A stretch of DNA of 64,000 bases from Priestia iocasae (lineage in GTDB: Bacteria; Bacillota; Bacilli; Bacillales; Bacillaceae_H), in the NCBI RefSeq assembly GCF_016909075.1, contig NZ_JAFBFC010000002.1, positions 496,001-560,000 of the forward strand, given 5' to 3'. The notes under the pieces are model-generated. The model was not told the DNA's origin, made no database searches, and worked only from the letters and a program-made list of their open reading frames with translations. Made by a program: the position numbers and the translations under genes. Positions 34,761 to 43,692 of this stretch are shown here, piece after piece. Position 1 is the stretch's first letter. Each line of letters begins with the position of its first letter.

Positions 34761-35524
34761 ACAAGACTCATTCCTTCCATTGGACTGCTTGCCGTTGCAT
34801 AATCTTTTTTCGGAATACGCCCAGCTTCATATGCTAGCCTTCCAGCTTCAATGGCTAACTTCATCGCTTTTGCCATTTGAATAGGATTTGATGCACCTGA
34901 AACAGCCGTATTTAATAAAACGCCATCAGCGCCAAGCTCCATTGCTTTTGCAGCGTCAGATGCCGTTCCCACTCCTGCATCAACAATAACGGGTACATGA
35001 GACTGTTCAATAATAAAGCGTAAATTCAATGGGTTAATAATTCCTTGACCAGAGCCAATTGGTGATGCGCCTGGCATAATCGCATGTACGCCTATCTCTT
35101 CCAACCGACGAGCTAACACTACATCGTCAGACGTATAAGGAAGCACAATGAATCCTTCTTTTACTAATTCTTCACTTGCTTTTAGCGTTTCTATCGGATC
35201 TGGAAGTAGGGTCTTGTCGCATCCGATTACTTCCACTTTCACCATGTCACAAAGTCCAGAAGCTTTGGCTAAATGTGCGATACGCACCGCTTCTTTTGCC
35301 GTTTTTGCTCCTGCTGTATTTGGAAGCAATGTAAAGAAATGTACGTCTAATTCTTCTAGTAAATTCGGCTGACTCTTCTCAAAGATGTCCATTCTTCTAA
35401 CGGCGAATGTTAAAATCTCAGTTTCGCATTCTTGTACCGCTTTTCGCTGAACGTCAAAGCTTTCAAATTTTCCTGTCCCCAATAACAAACGTGATTGAAA
35501 TGTATGTGTGCCGATTTTTAACAT
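34757..35524 (-). CDS. thiG: Thiazole synthase ThiG
   Basis: 255-residue TIM-barrel enzyme that builds thiazole phosphate from deoxyxylulose 5-phosphate, dehydroglycine and ThiS-thiocarboxylate. Conserved: [63 protein letters not shown] (the VKVEVI lysine forms the imine with substrate), [14 protein letters not shown] and [34 protein letters not shown]. The ATG at 35524 is used, six bases after GTAGGAGG. Complete. Confidence 0.96.
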   Translation of the reverse strand: MLKIGTHTFQSRLLLGTGKFESFDVQRKAVQECETEILTFAVRRMDIFEKSQPNLLEELDVHFFTLLPNTAGAKTAKEAVRIAHLAKASGLCDMVKVEVIGCDKTLLPDPIETLKASEELVKEGFIVLPYTSDDVVLARRLEEIGVHAIMPGASPIGSGQGIINPLNLRFIIEQSHVPVIVDAGVGTASDAAKAMELGADGVLLNTAVSGASNPIQMAKAMKLAIEAGRLAYEAGRIPKKDYATASSPMEGMSLV

Positions 35525-35526
35525 GT

Positions 35527-35730
35527 TCATCCTCCTCCTACAAATGAAACAATTTCGACTTTATCTGAATCATTTAAATGGTATTGTCCATGATCTGATT
35601 GCTGTAAAATGTGCTCGTTCACTTCTACAATGACAATGCGATTTTGGAAGTTGTAAAAGTGCAATAAGTCTTTCACTGTTTGAATCTGTGAATCTACTAC
35701 AATTTGTTTACCATTCACTAGTAACTCCAA
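35527..35730 (-). CDS. thiS: Sulfur carrier protein ThiS
   Basis: 67-residue ubiquitin-like carrier ending in the obligatory Gly-Gly (VSFVGGG). It is adenylated by ThiF, loaded with sulfur and used by ThiG. The start is a TTG at 35730 (AAAGGAGG seven bases before), giving [12 protein letters not shown]; the frame is open far upstream through thiO. It overlaps the end of thiO by 13 bases and abuts thiG. Confidence 0.93.
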   Translation of the reverse strand: MELLVNGKQIVVDSQIQTVKDLLHFYNFQNRIVIVEVNEHILQQSDHGQYHLNDSDKVEIVSFVGGG

Positions 35731-36866
35731 TGAACTTCCTCCTTTTGTTGAGCATGTCGATCTAGTCGAAAATCTTGAAAAAATGAATGATTCATCGATT
35801 TTTTTAAGACAGCATCTGCTAGTAGTTGCCCTGTGATTGCACTTAGTAAAATACCATTTCTGTAGTGACCAAATGCCACAAACAACCCTTGAACTTTTGG
35901 ATGAGGACCTAGATAAGGCCATCCATCAATGGTTTGCGGACGCAATCCAGCCCACGCTTTTTCAAATGTTGCTTCTTTTATGGCTGGCAGTAGTCTTTGC
36001 GCTTTCTCTACTAGCTTAGAAACACCTTGCAACGACACCTCTTTTTCAAAGGTCCGAGGAATTTTAGTTGCTCCAATGATTATTCGTCCTTCCGATTTCG
36101 GAACAAGATAAAATCCTTCGTCTAAAAAGATTGTTTTTTCTAGTAGTTGAATGGAAGAGCGTACCGATATACATTCTCCTTTTACAGGAAACACATGTAA
36201 TGATGGCTTGTATGGTGTTAACAGCTCGTTTGCCCATGAGCCTGTTGTACAAATAACGTGATTAGCAAAAAGCATTCCCACTGACGTTTGTATACCTTTT
36301 ATGCAGCCATCCTCAATATGTAACGCTTCTACCTGACAAAACCCGTGTACTTGTGCACCTTCTTGAACGGCTGCAAGAGCAAATGCTTTCGTTAATTTAT
36401 CAGGTGCTAACTGTCCATCATCTGGAATATGAATCGCCCCGTAGGTAGCGGATGATAGTCCATTCTCCAATTCTTGAACGTCTTTGTTCGTTATCCACTT
36501 TACATTTTCATTCCATTGATGATGCTCTTTTACACGTTTTTGGAGCTTGCTTGCTTCTTCTTCACTCATGGCAACCTTTAATAGCCCCTTTTGAATGAGT
36601 TCAACATCAATACCCGTCTTTTCTTTTAACTCTTCTACTAATGTGGGAAACATTGCTCTACTTTTAATTGCAAGAGACAGCAGCGGCCCTTCTTCATCAA
36701 TTTCTGCTTGTGCCCCTAAAATGCCCGCAGCCGCACTTGACGCTTCACATCCAATTTGATTCCGCTCAACAATGGCTACCTTTACTCCTTGCTTTGCTAG
36801 TTGATACGCTGTTGAACAGCCAATAATTCCTCCTCCAATCACTAACACATCATAATAGTTGTTCAT
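35718..36866 (-). CDS. thiO: Glycine oxidase ThiO
   Basis: 382-residue FAD-dependent D-amino acid oxidase-type enzyme that makes the imine of glycine for ThiG in aerobes. YYDVLVIGGGIIGCSTAYQLAKQGVKVAIVER is the FAD-binding beta-alpha-beta unit, ASSAAAGILGAQAE the second flavin contact, and EKAWAGLRPQTIDGWPYLGPHP the C-terminal motif that carries the substrate arginine. The ATG at 36866 is six bases after GGGGGTG; two further in-phase ATGs precede it. It overlaps the end of tenI. Confidence 0.94.
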   Translation of the reverse strand: MNNYYDVLVIGGGIIGCSTAYQLAKQGVKVAIVERNQIGCEASSAAAGILGAQAEIDEEGPLLSLAIKSRAMFPTLVEELKEKTGIDVELIQKGLLKVAMSEEEASKLQKRVKEHHQWNENVKWITNKDVQELENGLSSATYGAIHIPDDGQLAPDKLTKAFALAAVQEGAQVHGFCQVEALHIEDGCIKGIQTSVGMLFANHVICTTGSWANELLTPYKPSLHVFPVKGECISVRSSIQLLEKTIFLDEGFYLVPKSEGRIIIGATKIPRTFEKEVSLQGVSKLVEKAQRLLPAIKEATFEKAWAGLRPQTIDGWPYLGPHPKVQGLFVAFGHYRNGILLSAITGQLLADAVLKKSMNHSFFQDFRLDRHAQQKEEVHWSY

Positions 36867-37473
36867 CATCATCACCCCCATAAAGTAAACGTTGATACAT
36901 CTTCGCTGCTTCTGCAGGTTGTTTCGCCATAAACACGCCTGACATAACCGCAATTCCTGCAACCCCTGTATTCAAGACGTGTCTGACATTTTCATGTGTA
37001 ATTCCTCCAACTGCGATTACAGGAATATGTAAAGCTTTTACGACTTTAGCTAATGCTTCGATCCCTTGATGTGGCTGATTCATCTTACATTGAGAAGGAA
37101 ATACATGGCCAAATAACACATAATCTGCTCTTTCTTCTTCAGCCTGCTTTGCTTGCTCTAGCGTGTGAACGGACTTCCCAACTATCAAACTTGTAAACTC
37201 ATTGCTTACTAATTTTGTAGATGGACTATGATAAGCAAGCTGTACACCTTTCGTTTTCATCATATAGGCCATGTCGATTCGGTCATTAATGATGATTTTC
37301 TCCATTGGAATCTGCGCTTGTTTGATTTGATTTAAAATTGTTTCAAGCTCATAGGCATGTAGACGTTTCTCACGCAGGTGAATGGCATCTACGTACGGAT
37401 AAATACACCTTAGAACGTCGAGAAGATCTGTTGAATTCTGCTGATTTGTTGAAATAACATGAAGCTTGGGAAT
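36850..37473 (-). CDS. tenI: Thiazole tautomerase TenI, start codon unresolved
   Basis: About 207 residues of the thiamin phosphate synthase fold: KLHVISTNQQ, DAIHLREKRLHAYEL, IIINDRIDMAYMMKTKGVQLAYHS, VGKSVHTLEQAKQAEEERADYVLFGHVFPS and IPVIAVGGITHENVRHVLNTGVAGIAVMSGVF. TenI aromatises the thiazole tautomer made by ThiG. The conserved part begins immediately after the leader terminator, but there is no ATG, GTG or TTG in frame between that terminator and KLHVIS; the nearest unusual candidate is ATT at 37473, which I use as a provisional start. A one-base error in the run of Gs just upstream would bring a GTG with AAAAGG into frame. First gene of the operon. Confidence 0.85.
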   Translation of the reverse strand: MPKLHVISTNQQNSTDLLDVLRCIYPYVDAIHLREKRLHAYELETILNQIKQAQIPMEKIIINDRIDMAYMMKTKGVQLAYHSPSTKLVSNEFTSLIVGKSVHTLEQAKQAEEERADYVLFGHVFPSQCKMNQPHQGIEALAKVVKALHIPVIAVGGITHENVRHVLNTGVAGIAVMSGVFMAKQPAEAAKMYQRLLYGGDDDEQLL

Positions 37474-37510
37474 AGTCTTCGTAAACCCCCACCACCTTTT
37501 GAAACAACGT

Positions 37511-37664
37511 AAAAAAACCCACCCTACAAACGTAGAGTGGGTTTGGATATACAAAGAAAAGATGATACATACATCCATCAACCACTTCCCTACGCTGGTA
37601 TAATCCAGATCAGGTTCAGAGGGTCCGGAAACATCCGTCTCAGCCACACATGGCTCCCCTAGTG
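37511..37664 (-). promoter_or_regulatory. TPP riboswitch (THI box) with expression-platform terminator
   Basis: Minus strand: AGGGGAGCC near 37660, GGCTGAGACGG, then CCCTCTGAACCTGATCTGG and the closing ACCAGCGTAGGGAAGTGG, all in THI-box order (aptamer about 37583-37664). A terminator follows at 37511-37544: AACCCACTCTAC with GTAGGGTGGGTT and seven Ts. Thiamin pyrophosphate should cause premature termination of the tenI-thiOSGF operon. A TATACT -10 lies near 37690. Confidence 0.95.
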
Positions 37665-37852
37665 ATAACGCATTGCTTATAAACTTGTAAAAAAAGTATA
37701 TCATACCTCCAACAACTGGAACAATGTTAAACTTCTGGTACGATTGGTTCTTATTGTTTTTTGCTATGCTTTCGGCCTATACAATCTAATAGCTCATACA
37801 TGACAGGCACAGCAACATTGCTACAATCGTTGTAACAGCTGTCATATTATGA

Positions 37853-38167
37853 TTAATCTACATATACAGCTGTTCCATATGCAATGATTTCAGATGCATT
37901 TTGCATAACAGCCGATGTTTCAAGGCGCATCGCAATAATAGCGTTTGCTCCTTTTTGCTGTGCATCTTCTACCATTCTACCAATCGCTTGCTTACGAGCT
38001 TGCTCCATCATATCTGTGTATTCTTTGATTTCGCCACCCACAATCGTTTTCAAGCCAGCCATAATATCTCGTCCGATATTTTTGGATTGAACCGTACTAC
38101 CTCTAACAAAACCTTTTAATTCTTTAATCTCTTTACCAGGTACAAAATCAGTAGTCACGATAATCAC
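37853..38167 (-). CDS. YbjQ family (UPF0145) protein
   Basis: 104 residues: MIIVTTDFVPGKEIKELKGFVRGSTVQSKNIGRDIMAGLKTIVGGEIKEYTDMMEQARKQAIGRM... is the full YbjQ/DUF74 pattern, a pentameric, putative heavy-metal-binding fold of unknown role. AANAIIAMRLETSAVMQNASEIIAYGTAVYV completes it. It overlaps the end of the upstream membrane protein gene by 20 bases on the same strand, so the two are probably co-translated. The 148-base gap to tenI holds the thi promoter. Confidence 0.9.
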   Translation of the reverse strand: MIIVTTDFVPGKEIKELKGFVRGSTVQSKNIGRDIMAGLKTIVGGEIKEYTDMMEQARKQAIGRMVEDAQQKGANAIIAMRLETSAVMQNASEIIAYGTAVYVD

Positions 38168-38360
38168 GGTTATCTTCCTCCTCTTTTTCCTTCCTACGTT
38201 CCCATATAAATAAACAAGCTAACCCAATCAATGTAAGAACATAAACAATGTAGAAGACAATTGCGGCTTTCATGTTAATGAACAGAAATGCGACACCGAC
38301 TAACTGCCCTACAATCGCTCCAATCAACAATATGTATTTCCATTTGTCTAACCTTTTCAT
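38148..38360 (-). CDS. Small two-helix membrane protein
   Basis: 70 residues with two hydrophobic helices (YILLIGAIVGQLVGVAFLFI and AAIVFYIVYVLTLIGLACLFIW) and a charged tail (ERRKEKEEEDNRDYRDY). Start taken as the ATG at 38360, six bases after GGTGA, rather than the TTG at 38366. It overlaps the YbjQ gene downstream by 20 bases. No family recognised. Confidence 0.7.
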   Translation of the reverse strand: MKRLDKWKYILLIGAIVGQLVGVAFLFINMKAAIVFYIVYVLTLIGLACLFIWERRKEKEEEDNRDYRDY

Positions 38361-38441
38361 CTTCAATCACCATTTTCAACATATCATGTATCTTTTACCA
38401 TGTATATACATTCCATTCATTTGTATTCATTAGGTTAAGAT

Positions 38442-38489
38442 GCTCATCATTAGAAAGAAATCATTTGTTGAAATCCTTTAATGATGAGC
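38442..38489. repeat. Isolated long inverted repeat
   Basis: GCTCATCATTA (38442-38452) and TAATGATGAGC (38479-38489), 11 bp perfect, separated by 26 bases, with no T-run. It lies in the 260-base gap between the small membrane gene and dedA, where no other element is apparent. Possibly an operator pair or an RNA structure. Confidence 0.4.
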
Positions 38490-38621
38490 TTCAATGAACG
38501 ACTTTTGCTTTTTCATTTGGCTATTTTCATAACAATTATTGTGATTTAACAAGCAGTGAGAAGTGTTGATTGCTTAAGAAACAGACCTAAAAAAGCAGCC
38601 TTCTACAAAGCATTTATTTAT

Positions 38622-39182
38622 TTATTTTGTCTTTTTCTTGCGATAAAGTAAGAACACGACAATAAAGATAAATCCTAACACTAAGGTAGTCACTGTTCCA
38701 TACTTTGTAATAAGCGTCATCGCTTCATCTCCAAAATACATGACTACTAAAGCGACTAGGAAAAAGCGCGCGCCTCGTCCAATTAAGGAACCGATAATAA
38801 AAGAGGGTACATTCATCTTCACTGCACCACTTAACACTGTAAAAACTTTATACGGAATTGGCGTAAATCCTGCAAAGATAATGGCACCAGCTCCATACTT
38901 TTCATACATCATCTCCGCTTTATGAATAATGTGAGGAGATGCAAATTTTTCTATAAGGGGCCGACCAATTTTTTGTCCTAAGAAATAGCCCAAAATACCT
39001 CCAAGCACAGATGCAATTGTTGCATAAAGTGCATAAAGCAAAGCGTTAGAAGGGTTGACAATACTCATTGGAATTAATAATGCATCAGGCGGAATGACAA
39101 AAAAGGAAGATTCCGTAAAGGAAACAACAATTAGTCCCCATACGCCCCAATCCTTAAAAAAATCTATTAACTGCTCCATCAT
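38622..39182 (-). CDS. DedA/SNARE-associated family membrane protein (YqaA-like)
   Basis: About 186 residues. FFVIPPDALLIPMSIVNPSNALLYALYATIASVLGGILGYFLGQKIGRPLIEKF and IIFAGFTPIPYKVFTVLSGAVKMNVPSFIIGSLIGRGARFFLVALVVMYFG carry the re-entrant-loop motifs of the DedA/VTT fold (FxGFTPIPYK, GRGARF). Related proteins act as phospholipid flippases or ion/lipid transporters in the plasma membrane. The ATG at 39182 is six bases after GGAGAG; another is at 39188. Between 39183 and 39438 there is only a weak AGCAGGC/GCCTGCT hairpin (39331-39389) that may end the downstream ABC operon. Confidence 0.85.
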   Translation of the reverse strand: MMEQLIDFFKDWGVWGLIVVSFTESSFFVIPPDALLIPMSIVNPSNALLYALYATIASVLGGILGYFLGQKIGRPLIEKFASPHIIHKAEMMYEKYGAGAIIFAGFTPIPYKVFTVLSGAVKMNVPSFIIGSLIGRGARFFLVALVVMYFGDEAMTLITKYGTVTTLVLGFIFIVVFLLYRKKKTK

Positions 39183-39438
39183 TTTCATCTCTCCATATGT
39201 AAAATAAAAGTACTATCATTATAAAAGACGCACTTTCTTTTGTAAAAGATTGTCCTATTTAGCATATGAATGATTCTCTTTTTCATGAATGCTTTTTGAG
39301 AGAAAGTTCAAAGTTATTCTCTCTTTTGAAGCAAATAAGAAAGCAGGCCGCGACCAAACAAGTAAAAACACCCATTTGACACAGCCTGCTACATGCTTTG
39401 TTCTATTTTTAAGCACTGATAGGACAGAACATATCCTC

Positions 39439-40173
39439 TTACTGAATTTTATTTAAAAAGCGACGTGTACGTTCTTCTTTTGGTGCGTCAAAGATTTGCT
39501 CGGGTACTCCTCTTTCAACAATAACGCCTCCATCCATAAAGATGACTTCATCTGCCACTTCTTTAGCGAATCGCATTTCATGCGTAACAACAACCATTGT
39601 CATGCCTTCTTGCGCTAAGTCTTTCATTGTTTTTAATACTTCTCCTACTAATTCAGGATCAAGTGCTGACGTTGGTTCGTCAAATAGCATGACTTTAGGC
39701 TCCATTGCCATGGCACGAGCAATACCAACACGCTGTTGTTGACCACCAGAAAGCTGGAATGGATAGTCATCTACTTTATCTCCCAATCCTACTTTCTTTA
39801 ACAAACTCTCTGCTTTGGCACGCGCTTCACTTTTACTCATTCCTTTTACCATGACAGGCCCTTCCATTACATTCTCTAGCGCTGTCATATGCGGAAATAA
39901 ATTATAGCTTTGAAACACCATACCAGTTAATCGGCGGAAAGACGTCACATTTTTCTTCGTTACACGCTCATTAAAATCTAGCGATTGTCCGTCAATTTCT
40001 ACACGACCGCTTGTTGGTGTTTCTAACACATTTAAGCAACGTAAAAACGTGGTTTTCCCCGAACCAGATGGGCCAATAACAACAACCACTTTTCCTTTTT
40101 CAATTTCTAAATCCATACCCTTTAATACTTGCAATTGATCAAACGATTTATGCAAGTTATTAATTTTAATCAT
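39439..40173 (-). CDS. tcyC: Polar amino acid (likely L-cystine) ABC transporter ATPase
   Basis: 244-residue GlnQ/HisP-type ATPase. Walker [18 protein letters not shown]-loop [18 protein letters not shown], signature [14 protein letters not shown], Walker [20 protein letters not shown] and [11 protein letters not shown] are intact. Third gene of a binding protein-permease-ATPase operon; the binding protein points to cystine. Symbol follows B. subtilis TcyABC by resemblance of all three subunits in size and order. Confidence 0.83.
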   Translation of the reverse strand: MIKINNLHKSFDQLQVLKGMDLEIEKGKVVVVIGPSGSGKTTFLRCLNVLETPTSGRVEIDGQSLDFNERVTKKNVTSFRRLTGMVFQSYNLFPHMTALENVMEGPVMVKGMSKSEARAKAESLLKKVGLGDKVDDYPFQLSGGQQQRVGIARAMAMEPKVMLFDEPTSALDPELVGEVLKTMKDLAQEGMTMVVVTHEMRFAKEVADEVIFMDGGVIVERGVPEQIFDAPKEERTRRFLNKIQ

Positions 40174-40188
40174 GCTTTCTCACACCTT

Positions 40189-40893
40189 CTATTTTGCTAT
40201 GTGTCGATCTAATCGCGCTTCTACTCTGCCTTGAATCACAGAAAGAACAAAGCACATAATCCAATATAGTAACGCTGCTTGACTATATAAAAGAAGAAAC
40301 TCATAGTTCGTTGCAGCGATCTCTTGAGCCTTTCGAAACATCTCTGTTACTAAAATCAGCGAAGCAAGTGATGTATCCTTCACAAGGCTAATAAATGAGT
40401 TCGATAAAGGTGGAATTGATACACGTGCTGCCTGTGGTAAAATGACTCGTTTTAACGCCTTTGGATAAGTCATTCCAATCGAATACGCGGCTTCCCACTG
40501 ACCTTTTGGAATGGATGAGATTGCTGCACGAATAATTTCTGATGCATAAGCTCCTACACTTAATGAAAATCCAATGACTGCTGATGGAAACGGATCAAGT
40601 GTGACACCAATGTTAGGCAATCCATAGAAAATGATAAAGAGTTGTACAAGTAATGGTGTACCACGAATAATTGATACGTACACCCTTGCAATGATATTAA
40701 AAATCTTAATAGAAGATAAGCGACCAAGAGCAGTTAAGACGGCAAGAATCATCCCAATCGTAAATGAAATGAGCGTTAAAGGAATCGTATATGTAAGAGC
40801 ACCCTCTACCATTGGATAGAGGGAACTCTTAGCAATATTAACGAGTCGCTCTAAGCGCTCAGGGTCTTGAAAAATGTTATTTAGGAGATACAT
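40189..40893 (-). CDS. tcyB: Polar amino acid (likely L-cystine) ABC transporter permease
   Basis: 234-residue HisM-type permease, same length as B. subtilis Tcy[31 protein letters not shown] opens the membrane domain; the EAA loop [54 protein letters not shown] contacts the ATPase. Four to five membrane helices. The ATG at 40893 overlaps the binding-protein gene; no strong site of its own, so translation is probably coupled. Confidence 0.83.
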   Translation of the reverse strand: MYLLNNIFQDPERLERLVNIAKSSLYPMVEGALTYTIPLTLISFTIGMILAVLTALGRLSSIKIFNIIARVYVSIIRGTPLLVQLFIIFYGLPNIGVTLDPFPSAVIGFSLSVGAYASEIIRAAISSIPKGQWEAAYSIGMTYPKALKRVILPQAARVSIPPLSNSFISLVKDTSLASLILVTEMFRKAQEIAATNYEFLLLYSQAALLYWIMCFVLSVIQGRVEARLDRHIAK

Positions 40894-41701
40894 CTTCACC
40901 GAACCACTTATCTGAAATTTCTTTGTAAGTTCCGTCTTCTTGCATCTCTTTTAACGCTTTATTTACTTCTTCTACTAACTTGCCGCTATCTTTTCTAAAC
41001 ATTAAACCACTTTCAGCTGCATCTTCTGCTTCATCCACTACTTTTACAGGTGCATTTGGACGTTGTTTTGTATAATCAAGAAAAGATAATTTATCATTAA
41101 TTGTACCATCTACACGTTTAGATGTAATAAGTTCCATCGCTTGGTTAAAGCCTTCTACACCTGTTAGTTCAGCTCCGTAAGACTTCGCTAAGTCACCGTA
41201 GTTACTTGTTAACGATTGAGCTGCCTTTTTACCTTTTAAGTCTTCAAATGTTTTAATTTCTTCATTATCCTTTGCAACAACTAAGACTGCTGCTGATGCG
41301 ATGTATGGATCAGAGAAATCATATTTTTCTTCACGATCAGGACGAATCCCTACTTGATTGGCAATCATGTCAAAACGTTTTGCATCAAGACCAGCAAACA
41401 TGCCGTCCCATTGTGTTTCCATAAATTCTACTTCTACACCAAGACGCTTTCCTACTTCTTGTGCAACTTCCACATCAAAACCAGTTAATTTTCCGCTGTC
41501 ATCGTGGAATGTAAATGGAGGATATGTACCTTCAGTACCAACCTTTAGGACACCCTCTTCTTTTACCTTTGCGTATAAATCTTGTTCTGCACTTTCTTTG
41601 TTAGACTCATTACTTCCATTTGATGAGTCACTTGTGCCACAAGCTGCTAATACAAAACCAAATGTCAATAAGATTGACATTAACATTACTATTTTTTTCA
41701 C
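40877..41701 (-). CDS. tcyA: Amino acid (likely L-cystine) binding lipoprotein
   Basis: 274 residues. Lipobox LAAC at residue 21 anchors it outside the membrane. SBP_bac_3 fold: [82 protein letters not shown] is very close in pattern to B. subtilis TcyA ([30 protein letters not shown]). Start is a GTG at 41701 with CTGGGGG upstream. Substrate assignment is by resemblance. Confidence 0.84.
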   Translation of the reverse strand: MKKIVMLMSILLTFGFVLAACGTSDSSNGSNESNKESAEQDLYAKVKEEGVLKVGTEGTYPPFTFHDDSGKLTGFDVEVAQEVGKRLGVEVEFMETQWDGMFAGLDAKRFDMIANQVGIRPDREEKYDFSDPYIASAAVLVVAKDNEEIKTFEDLKGKKAAQSLTSNYGDLAKSYGAELTGVEGFNQAMELITSKRVDGTINDKLSFLDYTKQRPNAPVKVVDEAEDAAESGLMFRKDSGKLVEEVNKALKEMQEDGTYKEISDKWFGEDVSPK

Positions 41702-41715
41702 TTCTAAACCCCCAG

Positions 41716-41778
41716 TATTCTTATAGGAATTAAATTTTTATCAACATGAATATTAATGGACATTTCTTTAAAAGTCAA
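41716..41778 (-). promoter_or_regulatory. tcyABC promoter with a possible CymR-type operator
   Basis: Minus strand TTGACT (41773-41778), 17 bases, TAATAT (41750-41755). Just past the expected start of transcription, ATTCCTATAAGAAT (41717-41730) is a near-perfect palindrome resembling sites for the cysteine repressor CymR, which controls cystine uptake in B. subtilis. The consensus is recalled only roughly. Confidence 0.4.
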
Positions 41779-41836
41779 TGTAAATGCTTTGCCAATTATT
41801 CTTTAATATTCCCCTGTTTTAAAAGATTATTTTCTC

Positions 41837-42229
41837 TTAAAAAGAAATGGCTTGCGCACCAAGGAAAAATAAGAGGAAGAAACCGATGGAACCGATGAAA
41901 GATAAACCAATATAAATACTTAATGCTTTATAGCTTTGTCGTTGCAGTAACATCATTGCTTCAACACTAAACGTTGAAAATGTCGTAAACGCCCCAAAAA
42001 AGCCAATCGCAATGGTTAAAAAGAGTGAGTCACTATATGCTGTTGTAGGAGGCATGGCATTATAATAATAGCCATAGAAAGCCCCTAACCCTGCCGATCC
42101 TAAAATATTCACCACTAACATAGCCAACGGAAAAGGAGGGTTTGAATATTTTTTCATCATAAAAAGTCCTAAAAGATAACGTAAGATAGCCCCCAGTGAA
42201 CCTCCTATCATGATATAAAAAGAATTCAA
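41837..42229 (-). CDS. crcB: Fluoride channel subunit CrcB/Fluc (second of pair)
   Basis: 130-residue four-helix Fluc protein. GGSLGAILRYLLG, the N in LVVNILGSAGLGAFYG and the TTFSTFSVEAM Phe/Thr track are the family signatures. Firmicutes often carry two crcB genes whose products form an inverted heterodimer exporting fluoride. The ATG overlaps the stop of the upstream copy. No fluoride riboswitch was found upstream of the pair. Confidence 0.9.
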   Translation of the reverse strand: MNSFYIMIGGSLGAILRYLLGLFMMKKYSNPPFPLAMLVVNILGSAGLGAFYGYYYNAMPPTTAYSDSLFLTIAIGFFGAFTTFSTFSVEAMMLLQRQSYKALSIYIGLSFIGSIGFFLLFFLGAQAISF

Positions 42230-42624
42230 TGACTCATCTCCCTCTTATATACCTTCCATAGTTTCACGCCGAATAAATACCCTACTAACGCACTTAGGAT
42301 TCCTCCAAACATGGAAACAAAGACATAACTAACAGAAACTAAAAAATGATAAGCCAACGCTAATGCTACTGTATCAGAAGCCAATGTGGAAAACGTCGTA
42401 AATGCACCGCATAATCCAACACCAAGCCCTAGTTTTACCCACTCTTTTGGAGCCTTACAGCTAAACCATGCCGTTAAGAACCCTAACAAAAAGCTCCCTA
42501 AAATATTCTCAATAAGTGTTCCGATTGGATACGAAATATGTAACAATAACATGTTGAGCTTAAAGCGTAACGTAGCTCCTACAGAAGCTCCCACCGCTAT
42601 AGCAAGTATATTTATAATTTTCAT
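42226..42624 (-). CDS. crcB: Fluoride channel subunit CrcB/Fluc (first of pair)
   Basis: 132-residue partner: VGASVGATLRFKLNMLL, LIENILGSFLLGFLTAW and GLCGAFTTFSTLASDTV carry the same signatures, with E replacing the usual V before N in the first pore helix (LIEN). It diverges from the ECF sigma gene with a 120-base intergenic region. The opposite charge distribution between the two copies is expected for an obligate heterodimer with fixed opposite topologies. Confidence 0.9.
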   Translation of the reverse strand: MKIINILAIAVGASVGATLRFKLNMLLLHISYPIGTLIENILGSFLLGFLTAWFSCKAPKEWVKLGLGVGLCGAFTTFSTLASDTVALALAYHFLVSVSYVFVSMFGGILSALVGYLFGVKLWKVYKREMSH

Positions 42625-42686
42625 CTACAATCGCTCCATCTCATCACATGCTCTTTTTTAATCATTTGAACTTTTTTTTAAAAAAA

Positions 42687-42713
42687 GAAAACCTACTTAT
42701 AGAATACGTCGTC
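42687..42713 (+). promoter_or_regulatory. Candidate ECF-type autoregulated promoter
   Basis: GAAAACC at 42687-42693, 16 bases, CGTC at 42710-42713: the AACC/CGTC pair and spacing typical of Bacillus ECF promoters, 31 bases before the sigma factor gene. The region is AT-rich, so chance similarity is possible. Confidence 0.5.
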
Positions 42714-42744
42714 AATTAAATAGACATGCAAAGGAGGTTCACCA

Positions 42745-43278
42745 TTGAAAGAGTTTGTTGCTGAAGCGCTTCAAGTAACAGATGAGGAAACTGTACTCAA
42801 TGAAATTATGACGTTATACGGACAAGACATTTTACAGCTTGTTTATTCTTACGTTAAAAACCATGCTGTTGCTGAAGATTTAACGCAAGAGATCTTTGTG
42901 AAATGCTATCGATCTCTTCACACATATGAACAAAAAGCGTCATTGCGAACGTGGCTATGGCGAATTGCAATTAATCACTGTAAAGACTATCTGCGCAGCT
43001 GGCATTACCGGAAAATGCAGCTCACGGAAATGAGTTTCTTTTCTTCTAAATCAACAACCAATACCCCTGAAGAAGAAGTCATTCGACACGATGAAGATGC
43101 GCAATTAAGCGAAGCTGTTTTAAAGTTACCGGTGAAATATCGAGAAATGATTTATCTTTTTTATTTTGAAGAGTACTCCATTAAAGAAATAGAGAACATT
43201 ACACACGTGAAGCAAGGAACCATTAAAACAAGATTACGGCGAGCGAAAGAGCTCCTAAAACATCAATTAGGGGAGTGA
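42745..43278 (+). CDS. ECF-family RNA polymerase sigma factor
   Basis: 177 residues. Region 2: DILQLVYSYVKNHAVAEDLTQEIFVKCYRSLHTYEQKASLRTWLWRIAINHCKDYLRSWH (about 27-92) contains the -10 recognition helix; region 4: LKLPVKYREMIYLFYFEEYSIKEIENITHVKQGTIKTRLRRAKELLKHQL (about 127-176) the -35 helix-turn-helix. TTG start with AAAGGAGG at seven bases. No classical anti-sigma gene follows; instead a PadR-like gene and a HAAS-FtsW-like membrane gene are next, spaced 4 and 5 bases. It may be regulated by those partners. Confidence 0.9.
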   Translation: MKEFVAEALQVTDEETVLNEIMTLYGQDILQLVYSYVKNHAVAEDLTQEIFVKCYRSLHTYEQKASLRTWLWRIAINHCKDYLRSWHYRKMQLTEMSFFSSKSTTNTPEEEVIRHDEDAQLSEAVLKLPVKYREMIYLFYFEEYSIKEIENITHVKQGTIKTRLRRAKELLKHQLGE

Positions 43279-43282
43279 GAAG

Positions 43283-43687
43283 ATGGAAAATCGCTTAAAG
43301 AACTTAAAGTCAGCAATGAAGAAACAGTCATTTCAGCAGTTACAGTTCACCCATAAGCACCGTCAACGTGTATTGAACGATATTAAAAAGCATGGTCAAA
43401 CAGACGAAGAGGTACTACTCGCTGTTCTTCAACTACTTACACATAAAAAGACAGGATTTGAATTAACCAATCACCTTCGTAGCCGCGGTATTCATCGCTT
43501 TGAAGAAGAACAAGGATTTTTATATACCCTTCTTCACGGATTAGAACAAAAACAATACGTAAAAGCAGCGTGGGATGACTCGCAAACAAAATATTATGTC
43601 CTTAATGACAAGGGGCGCAAAGTGTTACAAAAAGCCGAAGCCAAAAGCCCAACATTTTTATTAAAAGAGTTACTACAGGGAGGATAA
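43283..43687 (+). CDS. PadR-like winged-helix protein
   Basis: 134 residues: a basic N-terminal extension (LKNLKSAMKKQSFQQLQFTHKHRQRVLNDIKK, about 45 residues) precedes a PadR winged helix (VLLAVLQLLTHKKTGFELTNHLRSRGIHRFEEEQGFLYTLLHGLEQKQYVKAAWDDSQTKYYVLNDKGRKVLQ). The wing TKYYVLNDKG is the PadR signature. The N-terminal extension is unusual; it could contact the sigma factor. PadR repressors commonly sit next to HAAS-domain membrane genes, as here. Ends six bases before the next start. Confidence 0.82.
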   Translation: MENRLKNLKSAMKKQSFQQLQFTHKHRQRVLNDIKKHGQTDEEVLLAVLQLLTHKKTGFELTNHLRSRGIHRFEEEQGFLYTLLHGLEQKQYVKAAWDDSQTKYYVLNDKGRKVLQKAEAKSPTFLLKELLQGG

Positions 43688-43692
43688 AGACA

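Noticed and set aside
42625-42744. Fluoride riboswitch upstream of the crcB pair
   Set aside because: None of the conserved riboswitch segments (GGNGATGG, GTTCNCC, CTGATGA) are found on the minus strand.
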